Shown: positions 63,084 to 64,000 of the stretch, in pieces
How the letters are laid out: each line of letters opens with the position of its first letter
How positions within the stretch are numbered: the first letter of the stretch is position 1
From: Flammeovirga pacifica
GTDB taxonomy: Bacteria; Bacteroidota; Bacteroidia; Cytophagales; Flammeovirgaceae
Assembly (NCBI RefSeq): GCF_000807855.2
Contig: NZ_JRYR02000001.1
Location: forward strand, 1,667,881-1,731,880
Direction: 5' to 3'
Length of the DNA: 64,000 nucleotides
The notes under the pieces: generated by a model
What the model saw: only the letters and a program-made list of their open reading frames with translations
Told to the model about the DNA's origin: nothing
The model's database searches: none
Made by a program: the position numbers and the translations under genes

Positions 63084-64000
63084 ATGAAAAAGATACTATC
63101 TCTATTTACAATTGGTTTCTTTATGACATTCTCTCTTATTGCTCAGGATGATCAAAGACCAAACGATTATAAAGGCAATTATAAAGGTTCGGGAAAAGGT
63201 AACGCTGGTTACGTGAATAAAAAAGAATCTGTTGTAACGGATGACATTAATGATTATAAAAATCAAAAAGATATTTTCCAGACAGATCAAGAACAATTAA
63301 AAACAACAATGACCTCAGGTCTTCCAATGGGGAGATGGAACGAAGGTTTGATGTTTGAAGGTATTGCTCCTATGGACCATATGGTATCAGCAGCCAATTG
63401 GTATCCTAACACAGAAGACATTCTCGAAGATGAAATTAGAATCATCTTCATGGGATCTTCTCCAATGATTCGTCCAGGTCAAGCCAATACTTCCATACTA
63501 ATGCAGTTTGGAAATGGTAAAAACTTAGTTTTTGATATTGGTGAAGGATCAGTTGCCAACTTTGTTGGAGCAGGTATAGCCTTAAACGAAATTAACGATA
63601 TATTCCTGACCCACTTACACGTCGATCACTATGGTGCTTTACCATATGTATATATGTTTGGTGCTTGGAATGGTAGATGGAATGAGCCTCTAAGAATAAC
63701 AGGTCCTTCTGGAGCAGAAGCAAAATATGGTACTGCTCATATGGTAGAAGGTATGAAAATGATGACGGAATGGCACAGAGATGCTTTTGATGTATTCCCT
63801 ATTGGTAGAGGTTGGGAAGTTGAAGTAAATGAGTTTGATTTTAGTGATGATGGTGGTGTTGTTTATGACCAAGACGGAATACAAGTAATTCACTGGCAAC
63901 AAGCACACTGTAAAGATGGTGCTTCTGCTTACAGAGTTGAATACAAAGGGATGTCTATTGTATTCTCTGGTGATGGTAGACCCAACAAATTAACTGCAAA
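63084..64000 (+). CDS. Exported GntH-like MBL-fold metallohydrolase, C-terminus outside window
   Basis: An exported metallo-beta-lactamase-fold enzyme cut by the right edge after about 305 codons. The signal peptide MKKILSLFTIGFFMTFSLIAQ is followed by a Gly/Lys/Asn-rich spacer. The MBL core begins at about residue 125 (IRIIFMGSSPMIRPGQANTSI) and has the metal motif THLHVDHYGALPY, then ITGPSGAEAKYGTAHMVEGMKMM, HWQQAHCKDGASAYRVEYKGM and VFSGDGRP. This pattern matches the GntH-type subgroup named for guanitoxin biosynthesis. No other gnt-like gene is visible, so the substrate is unknown. Confidence 0.85.
   Translation, partial: MKKILSLFTIGFFMTFSLIAQDDQRPNDYKGNYKGSGKGNAGYVNKKESVVTDDINDYKNQKDIFQTDQEQLKTTMTSGLPMGRWNEGLMFEGIAPMDHMVSAANWYPNTEDILEDEIRIIFMGSSPMIRPGQANTSILMQFGNGKNLVFDIGEGSVANFVGAGIALNEINDIFLTHLHVDHYGALPYVYMFGAWNGRWNEPLRITGPSGAEAKYGTAHMVEGMKMMTEWHRDAFDVFPIGRGWEVEVNEFDFSDDGGVVYDQDGIQVIHWQQAHCKDGASAYRVEYKGMSIVFSGDGRPNKLTA

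Noticed and set aside
1-64000. CRISPR array, rRNA, tRNA, transposase or prophage
   Set aside because: I looked for direct-repeat arrays, cloverleaf-like sequences, IS ends and phage structural genes and found none that I could support.

Overview
The window looks like chromosomal DNA from a marine-type member of the Bacteroidota, most likely the order Cytophagales and possibly a Flammeovirga relative. This is an inference from several things. The DNA is AT-rich. Many promoters fit the Bacteroidota form TTG-N19-21-TAnnTTTG. Shine-Dalgarno sites are scarce. The gene families are typical: a Bacteroidota FtsL-like protein, long MraY, DUF1800/DUF1501 pair, PP2C and histidine-kinase sensors with large extracytoplasmic domains, and PD40-propeller proteins. 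I see no rRNA, tRNA, CRISPR array, prophage or transposase, so most of the window is ordinary core chromosome with scattered lineage-specific genes.

Layout. 1-5440: a UvrD/RecB-type helicase cut by the left edge (TTG start), an orphan LytTR response regulator, a Ste24-type M48 protease, an Rrf2 regulator and a small membrane protein. 5634-17223: a secreted propeller-caspase protein, VC0807 and TsaC/Sua5 proteins, a histidine kinase, a PP2C-type sensor phosphatase, glucose-6-phosphate isomerase, and an NtrC-like activator without a DNA-binding domain preceded by a small unknown gene. 17438-28323: the DUF1800/DUF1501 pair, a lipoprotein, a THUMP RNA methyltransferase, an AlbA_2 protein, an inosine/xanthosine triphosphatase, RecN, PurC, a STAS protein and RNase Z. 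28370-31420: a DUF4178-like protein, a Ser/Gly/Arg-rich lipoprotein and a membrane-anchored aminopropyltransferase. 31412-35219: RmuC, a PhcB-like methyltransferase and a DUF481 outer-membrane protein.

35328-44104 is the division and peptidoglycan block: coiled-coil protein, ftsL-like, ftsI, murE, mraY, murD, ftsW. It stops with a terminator after ftsW, so murG, murC, ftsQ, ftsA and ftsZ are not here, nor are mraZ and rsmH upstream. 44418-53410 holds a GAF-PAS protein, a lipoprotein cytochrome c peroxidase, PhnA, a six-LysM protein with a lysozyme-like C-terminus and no signal peptide, a HesB-like protein and a CtpA-type protease. 53450-59892 holds a FIST sensor overlapping a hybrid histidine kinase, a flippase-like membrane protein and a YgiQ radical SAM enzyme. 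The right end has a BlaI/BlaR1-TonB system with three copies of one operator, and a GntH-like metallo-beta-lactamase-fold enzyme, cut by the window edge, with two copies of another operator upstream.

The most interesting non-textbook signals are these. (1) A hairpin whose right arm contains GGAGG and whose U-run touches the start codon of the aminopropyltransferase. (2) The triple AACTAAAnnTTTAGTT operator before blaI. (3) The duplicated TTAACCRTTTGGTTAA box before the MBL gene. (4) The 0.8-kb intergenic region at 47909-48734, with two strong palindromes and an isolated terminator that suggest a small RNA. (5) The six-LysM protein, which looks like a peptidoglycan hydrolase but has no visible export signal.
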